Counted from the first letter of the stretch, positions 1 to 7,295 are shown. The stretch is 38,649 nt of DNA from CALRBF01 sp041164045 (GCA_041164045.1 JBEAQD010000021.1:1-38649); one strand, 5' to 3'. The notes: generated by a model from the letters alone, not told the origin. Program-made: numbers and translations.

Positions 1-657
1 GAACTTCTGACAGCGGGAGATACCGTTATCGATGGAGGTAATAGCTACTTCAAAGATTCTCAAGCCCAAGCTGAATTATTAGAATCTAAAGCTATTAATT
101 TTATTGATGTGGGAACTAGCGGAGGACTCAAAGGAGAGCAAATTGGGTTCTCACTGATGATAGGTGGCCAAAGAGAGTTGGTAAATTCATATAATTCATT
201 ATGGGAAGCTCTAGCAGCTCCTGAAGCTTATACTTATATTGGAGAGGCTGGTTCAGGACATTTTGTCAAAATGGTACATAATGGAGTAGAATATGGAATT
301 ATGCAAGCTATGGCTGAAGGTTTTGAATTAGTAAAAAGTGGACCATATCCTAATTTAGATTTACAACAAGTCTCCAAAGTTTGGAAAAATGGCTCTATAA
401 TTAGGTCTTTCTTGATGGACTTAGCCTATGAAGCTTTCCAAAAAGATGCCAACCTTGACTCTTTGTCTGATTATGTAGATGATAATGGTATGGGTAGATG
501 GACAGTAGATACAGCTATTGAGCATGCAATACCTGCCCCAGTTATTACGGATGCAGTATTTACTAGATTTCGCTCTAGACAAGATGAATCATTTGCTGGG
601 AAGACTTTAGCTGCCTTAAGAAATGAATTTGGTGGACATGAGGTCAAAAAGAAATAG
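1..657 (+). CDS. gnd: 6-phosphogluconate dehydrogenase, decarboxylating (5' end cut off by window)
   Basis: Oxidative pentose phosphate pathway enzyme, converting 6-phosphogluconate to ribulose 5-phosphate with reduction of NAD(P)+. The frame is open from base 1, so the N-terminal part of the Rossmann domain lies outside the window. Visible family marks are IDGGNSYFKDS near the start, GTSGGLKGE, and the substrate-binding signature GSGHFVKMVHNGVEYGIMQ. The short C-terminal domain ends about 130 residues after that signature, which fits the short (about 300-residue) Gnd type rather than the 470-residue type. It stops with TAG and faces the minus-strand gene 661-1206 tail to tail. zwf, the preceding pathway step, is at 33108-34481. 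Function is confident; length class is inferred. Confidence 0.95.
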   Translation, partial: ELLTAGDTVIDGGNSYFKDSQAQAELLESKAINFIDVGTSGGLKGEQIGFSLMIGGQRELVNSYNSLWEALAAPEAYTYIGEAGSGHFVKMVHNGVEYGIMQAMAEGFELVKSGPYPNLDLQQVSKVWKNGSIIRSFLMDLAYEAFQKDANLDSLSDYVDDNGMGRWTVDTAIEHAIPAPVITDAVFTRFRSRQDESFAGKTLAALRNEFGGHEVKKK

Positions 658-660
658 TCT

Positions 661-1206
661 TTAATTGAGACTATATTCTTTGATTAATTGATTATACTTT
701 TGATTTTGCTCGGCAATATCTTTGAGCTGACCATCACTAATGGGAAAGTCAAAACAATCTGGAGTATATTCTTTTTTATCTTTACAGTTATCTTTGACAT
801 CTGTATAAAAAGCTGTTTCTGTATCTGATTGTTCCATACTTTCTATATCTACTGATAATATCTGAATAGATTTAGCAAAAACCTCTGAAGTAACTTTTAT
901 ATATTGCTCATTATCCTCTCTTTTACTTAATTTATATTCTGCCTGATTACAGGAATTTTCCCCAATACATTCTCTGAGAACTAATTCTTTTTCTCCAATA
1001 GATAAGACACATTTTACATCCTGCAAATCTGTTTTACCACAACCCTCACCTATCAATTTAGCTTTAGTTAAACCTGTACGAGAGCTAAAAATAGCAAAAA
1101 CAGCAGTCACTATCACTACTACTAACACAGCAATAATATTGCGGAATGTTCTCTGATTACTTAAATTTTTAATAGTTGATGGAGGCAAGTCTATTCTATC
1201 GGACAT
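661..1206 (-). CDS. hypothetical single-pass membrane protein with cysteine-rich outer domain
   Basis: Unrecognised protein of 181 residues. A hydrophobic segment at about residues 23-41 follows a short basic N-terminus, giving an N-in signal anchor. The remaining roughly 140 residues should lie outside the membrane and contain several cysteines (for example around residues 56, 66, 79 and 86), which could form disulfides. The start overlaps the end of the glutaredoxin-like gene by 16 bp, so the two are probably one transcript. The pairing of a thiol-redox protein with a cysteine-bearing surface protein is suggestive but proves nothing. No Shine-Dalgarno sequence precedes the ATG. Confidence 0.6.
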   Translation of the reverse strand: MSDRIDLPPSTIKNLSNQRTFRNIIAVLVVVIVTAVFAIFSSRTGLTKAKLIGEGCGKTDLQDVKCVLSIGEKELVLRECIGENSCNQAEYKLSKREDNEQYIKVTSEVFAKSIQILSVDIESMEQSDTETAFYTDVKDNCKDKKEYTPDCFDFPISDGQLKDIAEQNQKYNQLIKEYSLN

Positions 1207-1478
1207 ACTTTTGGAGTATTATCTTGTGGCATTGATTCTGTTTTAGAGTAATTAGCATATAAATATTCTACAATTGCATCTGATTCATATAACATCACAC
1301 CCTTTTCTTGGTCCACTAAAAATGGAACTTGGGCTTTGCCTCCTAATTTTAGCATAATTTCTCTCTGAGCTGAGCCAGTTTTAGAAATACGACAAATAAA
1401 ATCTAATTCTAATTCATTCAAAGCCACTCTAACCTTGTGGCAAAAAGGACATTCTTCTCTTTGATATAATTCTAACAT
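1191..1478 (-). CDS. glutaredoxin-like / GST N-terminal-domain protein
   Basis: Small thioredoxin-fold protein of 95 residues. The redox motif CPFC is at residues 10-13 (REECPFCHKVRVAL), followed by the cis-proline region QVPFLVD and then ESDAIVEYL, as in glutaredoxins and the N-terminal domain of glutathione S-transferases. Likely a cytoplasmic thiol-disulfide exchange protein; whether glutathione is the partner cannot be told. It is the first gene of a two-gene unit with 661-1206. The C-terminus carries about 15 extra residues including a further Cys. Confidence 0.85.
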   Translation of the reverse strand: MLELYQREECPFCHKVRVALNELELDFICRISKTGSAQREIMLKLGGKAQVPFLVDQEKGVMLYESDAIVEYLYANYSKTESMPQDNTPKVCPIE

Positions 1479-1540
1479 ATATTTTAACCTAATTTGATAA
1501 TACTTATATTATATCATAAAAAATATTATCTTGATAAATA

Positions 1541-1571
1541 GAAAAAGAGACCTGCATAAGCACAGGCCTCT
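1541..1571 (-). terminator. Rho-independent terminator
   Basis: Read on the minus strand, AGAGGCCTG and CAGGTCTCT form a 9-bp stem with one G-U pair and an 8-nt loop, followed directly by a T run. It lies just downstream of the minus-strand gene ending at 1588. Confidence 0.8.
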
Positions 1572-1587
1572 GGGGATTGGGAAATAT

Positions 1588-1980
1588 CTATTTCCCAAAA
1601 ATCTTGATATGAGGGCGAGGTTTATTTCTTCCCTTATATTTATTTTTCCTTCTTAGCTTTGCCCCCTTCGAGACTTCTTCAGGCTTAGGCTGATCTATCT
1701 CCTGAACTAGAGTTCCTGTTGCCATACCATCTTCAACTACATTAGCATTGGAGGGATTGACAAGATTTTCGTAAGCAAGAAGTTCTTGTTTTATAACTAT
1801 CATCCATTGCTCAATATCTATAGGTACTTCTGAGATATTAATTTTTTTTAAAATTGAAAAAGGAACTATATGTCCTGCACAAGTCGTACTACATCGATAT
1901 ATTGTCCAATATGATGGTCGTACAGCTTTATTGGTTTGCCCTGACCAAACAGGTCGTTCTAAAGGAATAAGACTAGTCAT
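1588..1980 (-). CDS. hypothetical protein with basic C-terminal tail
   Basis: Unrecognised protein of 130 residues, with no clear membrane segment. The N-terminal half holds two cysteines close together (CSTTC) and a tryptophan-containing region; the last 30 residues are strongly basic (KLRRKNKYKGRNKPRPHIKIFGK region), suggesting nucleic-acid or ribosome contact. A consensus promoter lies just upstream (2005-2033) and a terminator follows, so it is a single-gene unit and probably real. The ATG at 1980 lies about 18 nt after the expected transcription start, without a Shine-Dalgarno sequence. Confidence 0.6.
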   Translation of the reverse strand: MTSLIPLERPVWSGQTNKAVRPSYWTIYRCSTTCAGHIVPFSILKKINISEVPIDIEQWMIVIKQELLAYENLVNPSNANVVEDGMATGTLVQEIDQPKPEEVSKGAKLRRKNKYKGRNKPRPHIKIFGK

Positions 1981-2004
1981 TTGCTTTAAGCAGATTCAAT
2001 AATT

Positions 2005-2033
2005 TATATAACACATTCCCAAACATTTGTCAA
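2005..2033 (-). promoter_or_regulatory. sigma70-type promoter for the 1588-1980 gene
   Basis: On the minus strand TTGACA (2028-2033) is followed after 17 nt by TATATA (2005-2010). The ATG of the gene is 24 nt beyond the -10 box. Confidence 0.75.
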
Positions 2034-2062
2034 TATTTAACTACAAAATATAATTTATAAAT

Positions 2063-2091
2063 AAAAAAGCCCCCCTCTATGAGCGGGGACT
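2063..2091 (-). terminator. Rho-independent terminator after GGPP synthase
   Basis: Minus-strand reading gives AGTCCCCGCTC / GAGGGGGGCT with a 3-nt loop and one bulge, then a run of six T. Sits 12 nt past the stop codon of the 2104-3027 gene. Confidence 0.8.
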
Positions 2092-2103
2092 GAGATAGTT
2101 GAG

Positions 2104-3027
2104 TCAGGTTTTGTCCCGACTCGTTATGTAATCAGCCAAAGCCAATAGTGGTTTTGCTCTTTCATCCCAAGGAGCTAATGCCTCCTTAGCCTCTAGTATC
2201 AACGCCTTGGCCCGCTCTCGAGACCCATCAAGCCCAAATAACTCGGGATATGTTGTCTTATCAGCAGTCAAATCCTTGCCGGCGGTTTTGACAAATATAT
2301 CGCTAATGGCATTAAAATCTAGAATATCGTCAGTAATTTGGAAAGCTAGACAAATACAACTAGCATATACTCTTAGAGCCTCCAACATATCGTTGTTTGC
2401 CCCTCCAATAATGGCTCCACTGACCACACTAGCCTGTAACAGTGCTCCAGTCTTATGAAGGTGGATGTACTCAAGTATGTCAATATCTAACTCCTTGCCT
2501 GCACATTCCAAATCTACCACTTGACCTCCCATTAGCCCTCTAGCCCCCGAGGCAAGAGAAAGCTCACCAACTACAGCCAGCAACCGCTCGGCTGGAATGC
2601 CGGGACTGCGATGTGACACCATCTCAAAAGCTCTGGCGAACAAAGTATTGCCGGCTAGAATTGCATTAGCCTCACCATATACCTTATGGTGAGTGGGTCG
2701 GCCACGACGCAAGTCAGAATTATCTATTGGGGGTAGGTCGTCGTGTATCAGCGACATGGTATGAATCATCTCAATTGCCACAGCCGTGGGCATAGCCAGA
2801 ATAGGATTCCCTCCAGCTAGCTCGCAAGCCGCCAAGCAAAGAATCGGCCGAAGTCTCTTAGCACCAGCCAATAGTGAATACCTCATCGCTTCCCTGAGTT
2901 TTTCGGGAAACTCGGGTTCTGTACCTAGCGAGGTGTCAAGGTCTGCCTCCACTTGCAATCGAGTTGTTTCCAGATAAGTGGCGAGATTAAAGTCTGAATT
3001 TTGTTGAGACAGTCTTTTCTGAGCCAT
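2104..3027 (-). CDS. crtE: polyprenyl diphosphate synthase (geranylgeranyl-PP synthase type)
   Basis: Class I trans-isoprenyl diphosphate synthase of 307 residues that condenses IPP with allylic diphosphates; the likely product is GGPP for carotenoids. First aspartate-rich motif DDLPPID at residues 96-102, second DDILD at 233-237, and the GAKRLRP substrate site at about 55-61. The HDDLPPIDNSDLRRGRPTHHK stretch resembles CrtE/plant-type GGPP synthases, but product length is inferred. The gene is unlike its neighbours: GC content is much higher (35 of 60 bases in 2581-2640), and it has a strong Shine-Dalgarno (GAGGGAG, 9 nt before ATG) where most larger genes here have none. This suggests recent horizontal acquisition. 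Promoter TAGACA-N17-TATAAG lies upstream, and the leader holds a small TCTCG/CGAGA hairpin touching the ribosome site. Confidence 0.93.
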   Translation of the reverse strand: MAQKRLSQQNSDFNLATYLETTRLQVEADLDTSLGTEPEFPEKLREAMRYSLLAGAKRLRPILCLAACELAGGNPILAMPTAVAIEMIHTMSLIHDDLPPIDNSDLRRGRPTHHKVYGEANAILAGNTLFARAFEMVSHRSPGIPAERLLAVVGELSLASGARGLMGGQVVDLECAGKELDIDILEYIHLHKTGALLQASVVSGAIIGGANNDMLEALRVYASCICLAFQITDDILDFNAISDIFVKTAGKDLTADKTTYPELFGLDGSRERAKALILEAKEALAPWDERAKPLLALADYITSRDKT

Positions 3028-3096
3028 CGTAAAGAACTCCCTCTCGCCTAAACGAGAATAGATTGACCCTTACACTTATATCACACTATCCCCTGT

Positions 3097-3125
3097 TTGT
3101 CTACGATGCATCTCATCTTTTTCAG
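3097..3125 (+). repeat. 29-bp dispersed repeat, copy 1 (inverted copy at 31515-31543)
   Basis: TTGTCTACGATGCATCTCAT followed by CTTTTTCAG. The reverse complement occurs at 31515-31543 with one mismatch. The core contains the palindrome GATGCATC. Confidence 0.8.
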
Positions 3126-3149
3126 TTTTAAGGTTGAAATTTCTTCTAT

Positions 3150-3322
3150 CTTCCTTAGGAGGGAGTTCCCGAAGGAGGAAGGTGGATAGAATATAATTTT
3201 TAGATCAGTCCACGACCGGCACTTCGTGCCACCCTCGCCGGAGAGGGATAAAAATGTATCCCACCCCGTCCAGCAGAGCTGTACACTCCTCAAGAGGGGA
3301 ATTAGCTCATTACACCACCCAC
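3150..3322. repeat. intergenic hairpin repeat cluster R1
   Basis: Occupies most of the 362-bp gap between the GGPP synthase and valS. Contains a left unit ending in GAGGAAGGTGGATAGAAT, an AT-rich spacer, then an inverted right unit beginning TCCACGACCGGCACTTCGTGCC with the hairpin GGCACTTCGTGCC, and a third degenerate unit ending in CTCAAGAGGGGA. The same GGTGGATA and TCCACC edges with nested hairpins recur in R2, R3, R4, R5 and R6. A minus-strand open frame here (3081-3329) is only repeat sequence. Confidence 0.75.
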
Positions 3323-3389
3323 TTCTCATTGAATAAAATCAATAAATTTGATATAATTAATTCAATATATAGCTTAATATAACTAAACT

Positions 3390-5759
3390 ATGCCTCTTGA
3401 ATCCAAATATGAAATCACGGAACGCGAAGCTCATTGGCGAGAATTCTGGGCTAAACAAAATATCTATGCCTTTGATGAAACATCAGACAAACCAATTTTC
3501 TCTGTAGACACTCCCCCGCCTTATGTCTCGGCAGACCACTTACATCCTGGCCATATTATGAGTTATTCTCAAGCTGAATTTGTAGTTAGGTTCAAGCGAA
3601 TGCAAGGCTATAATGTCTTTTATCCCATGGGTTTTGATGATAATGGACTCCCAACTGAGAGACATGTAGAGAAAAAATATAAAATCAAAAATAAAGACTC
3701 TATCAGCAGATCTGAATTTGTAAAATTATGTCTGGAAGAAACTCAAAAAGGCATTCAAACCTATCGTAATCTCTGGTCATTATTGGGAATTTCTGTAGAC
3801 TGGTCAAAGACTTATTCTTCAATCAATACTCACTCTCAGAAAATCTCCCAATGGTCATTTTTAGATTTATATAGGAAGGGTCTTCTCACACAGAGAGAAG
3901 ACCCTATTATGTGGGATATTAGCTTCCAGTCAGCTCTAGCCCAGACCGATTTGGAAGACTCCGAGCAAGACTCCCACTTGAATGACATTGTTTTTACCTC
4001 TCAGGAATCAGGAGAGCAACTCATTATTGCCACCACTAGACCGGAACTTTTACCAGCAGCGGTAGCTTTATTCTTCCACCCTGAAGATAGTCGTTATCAG
4101 CATCTAATAGGAACGAAGGCTATTACTCCAATTTCTGGACATACTGTGCCCATACTCACTGATGAGACAGTAGACAAAGACTTTGGAACTGGCTTGATGA
4201 TGGTTTGTACTTGGGGAGATAGCGAGGATATTGCTAAATGGAAAAAATATAATCTAGAGACTAGGTTGATTTTTAATCAAAAAGGGATTTTGAATGAATT
4301 AGCTGGTAATTATGCTGGTGGACATATTATCAAATTAAGACAATTAATTTTAGAAGATCTAAAAAAGCAGAATTTACTCGTCAAACAAACTCCTATCACC
4401 CATACCGTCCAAGTATCCGAGAGGTCAGGAACTCCGATAGAATTTATCTTGACTAAACAATGGTTTATCAATGTAGTAGAGCATAAAGAAGAATTATTAG
4501 AACAAGGTAAAAAATTACATTGGTATCCTAAGAGAATGTTCTCTATATATGCTGACTGGGTAAGTTCACTCAAATGGGATTGGTGTATTTCTAGACAAAG
4601 ATATTATGGAGTCCCAATTCCAGTCTGGTATCACAAACAAACTGGAGAGATTATAATACCTCAAGAGGACGAATTACCAGTAGACCCAACTGAATATACT
4701 CCTCGCGGGTATAAGGCCGAAGATTTAATACCTGAACAAGATGTATTAGATACTTGGATGACATCATCTATGTCGCCTGAAATTGGAGCGGGTCTAGTAT
4801 CCAACCCTGAGCTTACTGCTAAACTATTCCCATCCAGCCTAAGACCCCAAGCCTTTGAGATTATCCGAACATGGCTATTTTATACAGTCACTAAAGCCTA
4901 TTTTCATCATAATACTCTACCCTTTAGTGATGTGATGATATCTGGACACGGCCTAGATAATCAAGGGCGAAAAATTAGCAAGAGACTTGGAAACTTCACC
5001 CCACCGGAGCAAACTATTGCTAATTACGGAGCTGATGCTATGAGATATTGGGCTACGGGGACAACTTTAGGAGAGAATATTCGCTTCAATGAAGAGGAAA
5101 TCAAAAAAGGTAAGAAAACCGTCAATAAACTATTCAATGCCGGTAAATTCGCTGAAATGCATCTCCAAAACTTCACTTTACCAGATCAAGCTCCAGAATT
5201 AGAGCTAATTGACAAATGGATACTAGCTGAGCTTAATCAAACCATCACTCTTGCTACTGAGAGCTTCGAGCAATATGAATATTACAAAGCCCGAACCGCC
5301 ATAGACCAATTATTCTGGAATAAATTCACTGATTATTATCTCGAGCTGATCAAATATAGATTATATGATGAGACTCCTGAAGGTCAAAACTCCCGTCTAG
5401 CAGCACAATATACTCTGTATGTATATATTAAGAGTTTACTTAAATTATATGCCCCAATTCTGCCATTTATCACCGAAGAGCTGTATCAAGGGCTATTTTT
5501 AGAAAATAATACTCAGAATACCAGCATACATACTTCCAATTGGCCACAAAGCAATACAGCTTGGCAATTATCTGAAGAAGAGAATAATTTAATGACAGAT
5601 ATACTCGCCGTAGTAGAAGCCGTCCGAGCTTATAAATCACAGAATAGCATTTCACTGGGTAAAGAAATTGAAAGTTTTACATACACCTCCACTCAAGATT
5701 TAAGCCCTTATGAAAATTTCCTAGCCAAAGCCCTCAGGGTCGGTAAATTGATGAAGTAG
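3390..5759 (+). CDS. valS: valyl-tRNA synthetase
   Basis: Class I aminoacyl-tRNA synthetase charging tRNA-Val; 789 residues, in the range of the shorter ValRS. The HIGH-type motif is HLHPGH at residues 50-55 inside PPPYVSADHLHPGH. The CP1 editing domain is marked by TTRPELLPAAVALFFHP. The catalytic loop is KISKR at residues 528-532 (in place of KMSKS), within SGHGLDNQGRKISKRLGN, and WCISRQRYYGVPIPVWY precedes it. The C-terminal anticodon-binding region is present (TIDQLFWNKFTDYYLELIKYR-like stretch). The very long valine-type coiled-coil tail seen in E. coli ValRS appears to be missing. TATAAT-like sequence lies about 30 nt upstream and there is no Shine-Dalgarno. Confidence 0.95.
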   Translation: MPLESKYEITEREAHWREFWAKQNIYAFDETSDKPIFSVDTPPPYVSADHLHPGHIMSYSQAEFVVRFKRMQGYNVFYPMGFDDNGLPTERHVEKKYKIKNKDSISRSEFVKLCLEETQKGIQTYRNLWSLLGISVDWSKTYSSINTHSQKISQWSFLDLYRKGLLTQREDPIMWDISFQSALAQTDLEDSEQDSHLNDIVFTSQESGEQLIIATTRPELLPAAVALFFHPEDSRYQHLIGTKAITPISGHTVPILTDETVDKDFGTGLMMVCTWGDSEDIAKWKKYNLETRLIFNQKGILNELAGNYAGGHIIKLRQLILEDLKKQNLLVKQTPITHTVQVSERSGTPIEFILTKQWFINVVEHKEELLEQGKKLHWYPKRMFSIYADWVSSLKWDWCISRQRYYGVPIPVWYHKQTGEIIIPQEDELPVDPTEYTPRGYKAEDLIPEQDVLDTWMTSSMSPEIGAGLVSNPELTAKLFPSSLRPQAFEIIRTWLFYTVTKAYFHHNTLPFSDVMISGHGLDNQGRKISKRLGNFTPPEQTIANYGADAMRYWATGTTLGENIRFNEEEIKKGKKTVNKLFNAGKFAEMHLQNFTLPDQAPELELIDKWILAELNQTITLATESFEQYEYYKARTAIDQLFWNKFTDYYLELIKYRLYDETPEGQNSRLAAQYTLYVYIKSLLKLYAPILPFITEELYQGLFLENNTQNTSIHTSNWPQSNTAWQLSEEENNLMTDILAVVEAVRAYKSQNSISLGKEIESFTYTSTQDLSPYENFLAKALRVGKLMK

Positions 5760-5795
5760 GAATATAAAATTTGTAGTGGAGAGTTTTGTATTATT

Positions 5796-5919
5796 ATCCC
5801 TCTTTGGAGAGGGGTAACCGCTTGCTGTGGGTGTGGATAGAATGAAATCTTTAGCTCAATCCACCTCCGGCCACTCCCGTATAAATACGGCAGTGACCAC
5901 CTCCTCCAAAGGAGGATAG
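5796..5919. repeat. intergenic hairpin repeat pair R2
   Basis: Left unit CCCTCTTTGGAGAGGGG, then AACCGCTTGCTGTGGGTGTGGATA, a short AT-rich spacer with TTTAGCTCAATCCACC, then an inverted right unit with a long CACT-CCGTAT/ATACGG-AGTG hairpin and CCTCCTCCAAAGGAGGA. The two units are inverted relative to each other, as in paired REP-like elements. Confidence 0.8.
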
Positions 5920-5952
5920 TTTATATAACTTTTCCCTACGATTTAACAACCG

Positions 5953-5980
5953 AAAAAGGCACTGACAAACGATCAGTGCC
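5953..5980 (-). terminator. Rho-independent terminator of the tRNA-type operon
   Basis: On the minus strand a perfect 8-bp stem, GGCACTGA / TCAGTGCC with a 7-nt loop, is followed by TTTTT. It ends the transcript that carries both tRNA-type genes. Confidence 0.85.
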
Positions 5981-6017
5981 AAAAAAAATGAATTATAGAG
6001 GGACAAATCCCTCATAA

Positions 6018-6086
6018 TCGGAGCGGCAGGATTTGAACCTACACCCCCTGCATTGCAGGTGCACTACCGAGCTATGCTACGCCCCG
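6018..6086 (-). tRNA. tRNA-type gene with a 3-nt anticodon loop (acceptor looks Pro-like)
   Basis: On the minus strand the acceptor halves CGGGGCG and CGCTCCG pair fully (one G-U), with discriminator A and no encoded CCA. D arm GCAT-AGCTCGGTA-GTGC and T arm GTAGG-TTCAAAT-CCTGC are normal. The anticodon arm is not: the only good stem is CCTGC/GCAGG, enclosing just AAT, so the arm is four bases short and no U33-anticodon can be placed. C1-G72 with A73 resembles tRNA-Pro; the TGC in the arm could tempt an Ala call, but U33 and G3-U70 are absent. It shares a promoter and terminator with the neighbouring gene. Could be a real odd RNA, a decayed gene, or an assembly error. Confidence 0.6.
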
Positions 6087-6092
6087 ATGGAA

Positions 6093-6164
6093 CGCGGAGG
6101 GGTGGAATCGAACCCCCAACAATTGGGTTGTAGTTGCCCAACTGTCCTACCAGAGGACCCCCGC
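6093..6164 (-). tRNA. tRNA-type gene with an enlarged, non-canonical anticodon arm
   Basis: Minus-strand reading. Acceptor GCGGGGG/CCTCCGC pairs fully, discriminator G, no CCA. T arm is GGGGG-TTCGATT-CCACC with one mismatch. The D arm folds as GTCCT-CTGGT-AGGAC, which uses the last acceptor base and leaves no room for normal positions 8-9. The middle arm is an 8-bp stem CAGTTGGG/CCCAATTG with a 9-nt loop CAACTACAA; no standard 7-nt loop with U33 fits. TAC inside the loop might hint at a former Val anticodon, but this is weak. First gene of the two-gene stable RNA operon. Confidence 0.55.
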
Positions 6165-6178
6165 ATGAACCGCATATA

Positions 6179-6206
6179 ATTATACTTATATTTATAAATT
6201 TGTCAA
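6179..6206 (-). promoter_or_regulatory. strong promoter of the tRNA-type operon
   Basis: Minus-strand TTGACA (6201-6206), 16-nt spacer, TATAAT (6179-6184), about 15 nt before the first tRNA-type gene. The TTGACAAATT core matches the promoters of the RNA candidates at 9443 and 16011. Confidence 0.85.
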
Positions 6207-6226
6207 GAGCTGAAGTGAGAATAAAT

Positions 6227-6256
6227 AAAAAAATCCCCCGTCAAGCGACAGGGGGG
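6227..6256 (-). terminator. Rho-independent terminator of the 6274-6546 gene
   Basis: Minus-strand CCCCC-T-GTC, loop GCTT, GAC-GGGGG, followed by a T-rich tail. 17 nt past the stop codon. Confidence 0.8.
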
Positions 6257-6273
6257 TAGGTAAAGTGGTTGGT

Positions 6274-6546
6274 TTAGTCTGGAGTAGGCCTACCAACCAA
6301 ATAAACAATATTGTTGGGATGTTGGGAGCGATGTTGAGAATATAAATTATCCAAAAAGAATTGCCAAGCAGCTTGGAATATAGGGTTTCTCTGAATAAAT
6401 TTTATATCTATACCTGATTCTAAACCTCTTTGTAGAGTTAAATGAATTAGATCACCCAAAACTTGATAATGATATCTATTATTAGGATACCTAATACAAT
6501 ATTGATATGCTAATTCTAACTGAGAAAAATCAGCTAACCTTTTCAT
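6274..6546 (-). CDS. small orphan protein, RPTP-tail family, paralog A
   Basis: Unrecognised 90-residue soluble protein. The start at 6546 is chosen because GAGG lies 7 nt upstream and a TTGCAG-N17-TATAAA promoter places transcription start between this ATG and earlier in-frame codons. It is a paralog of 7414-7689: both have nearly the same leader (GTGTCCTT, then GAGGTTTGGGATG), the same C-terminal end RPTP plus one residue encoded by AGGCCTACTCC, and similar internal patterns (an AY near residue 13; NPIF versus YPVL followed by an alanine-rich turn). Middle sequence is otherwise diverged. Own promoter and terminator. Function unknown. Confidence 0.6.
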   Translation of the reverse strand: MKRLADFSQLELAYQYCIRYPNNRYHYQVLGDLIHLTLQRGLESGIDIKFIQRNPIFQAAWQFFLDNLYSQHRSQHPNNIVYLVGRPTPD

Positions 6547-6628
6547 CCCAAACCTCGATGCAAAGGACACTATTTTTATAAGATATAATATTTTAATCTG
6601 CAAGAATATTTATTACATAAACTAATAT

Positions 6629-6657
6629 TTGACATGATTTATGTGATATCTTATAAT
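6629..6657 (+). promoter_or_regulatory. consensus promoter giving a near-leaderless mRNA
   Basis: TTGACA (6629-6634), 17-nt spacer, TATAAT (6652-6657): a perfect sigma70 consensus. The ATG of the next gene is at 6669, so the mRNA leader would be about five bases or fewer. Confidence 0.85.
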
Positions 6658-6668
6658 AGCCATCGTCT

Positions 6669-6965
6669 ATGATGTCTTTCACTAAAATGAAACTCTGTGC
6701 TGAATGTGCTTTTCAACAGCTCATTCAAATCATAGCTAACAACTTTGAGGCTAGAAAATCTCAGAGTCTACCACCAATAACAATTGGTAGACTAAAAAAT
6801 AAATTTAATGATAACGATGGCAAAACACATTTGGAAATATTAACCAGAATGTTTACTCCATATACAGATGATAGCTATATAATTGTAGACAGGGGTGGGT
6901 ATATAGCAGTTGTACCACCTGGCGGAATATTAGCATCAAGAATAAGAATTACACATTATTTATAA
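6669..6965 (+). CDS. small orphan protein
   Basis: Unrecognised 98-residue protein (or 97 if the second of two adjacent ATGs is used). Contains two cysteines near the N-terminus (KLCAECAF) and a C-terminal beta-like stretch VDRGGYIAVVPPGG. That stretch is weakly like the end of the 13796-14110 protein (VDNAGNIIVIQPE), and both have an I-rich helix and a KxFN motif before it, so a shared small fold (possibly winged-helix-like) is possible but unproved. Single-gene unit with a consensus promoter and a terminator. Confidence 0.55.
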   Translation: MMSFTKMKLCAECAFQQLIQIIANNFEARKSQSLPPITIGRLKNKFNDNDGKTHLEILTRMFTPYTDDSYIIVDRGGYIAVVPPGGILASRIRITHYL

Positions 6966-6992
6966 GGCTAACTCATAACTATTGTTAGAAAA

Positions 6993-7020
6993 CGCCCTCC
7001 AGAAATATCCCTGGAGGGTT
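6993..7020. terminator. bidirectional terminator hairpin
   Basis: CCCTCCAG / CTGGAGGG, 8 bp, 8-nt loop. A T-rich tail follows on the plus strand; a TTTTC tail follows on the minus strand. It separates the convergent genes 6669-6965 and 7020-7295. Confidence 0.75.
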
Positions 7021-7295
7021 TATGTGCTTTTAGATTTAACTAGAGTAAAACCTAAATTTATAATAATTTGATTCTCTGCATCTGTGAGATATAATTTGTA
7101 TCCACATTGACCATATCTTCTATGATGTCTTTCTATTGTATGTTTTTGAGATCGTAGTAATTGATACATTTTTTGGAGCTCAGATCTATCTTTAATATCT
7201 TTATTGTTTCTTAGCATCTTATCCAATAAATCTATTATCTGCAGTAATTTCCAATTAATGTGGCTTCTCAGCTTTGGAGTTTGATTAGAAGTCAT
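7020..7295 (-). CDS. small basic orphan protein
   Basis: Unrecognised 91-residue, mostly helical and basic protein (KMLRNNKDIKDRSELQKMYQ region, HTIERHHRRYG). No membrane segment. The first ATG in the frame is at 7295; a TTG five codons earlier would be the alternative. TATATT lies about 20 nt upstream and there is no Shine-Dalgarno. Convergent with the preceding plus-strand gene across a shared terminator hairpin. Confidence 0.5.
   Translation of the reverse strand: MTSNQTPKLRSHINWKLLQIIDLLDKMLRNNKDIKDRSELQKMYQLLRSQKHTIERHHRRYGQCGYKLYLTDAENQIIINLGFTLVKSKST

Noticed and set aside
3081..3329. 82-codon minus-strand frame
   Set aside because: Made of the 29-bp repeat and cluster R1; no promoter or start site.
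6018..6164. Reading the tRNA-type genes as ordinary tRNA-Ala(TGC) and tRNA-Val(TAC)
   Set aside because: TGC and TAC can be pointed at in the arms, but no 5-bp stem with a 7-nt loop and U33 fits in either gene.
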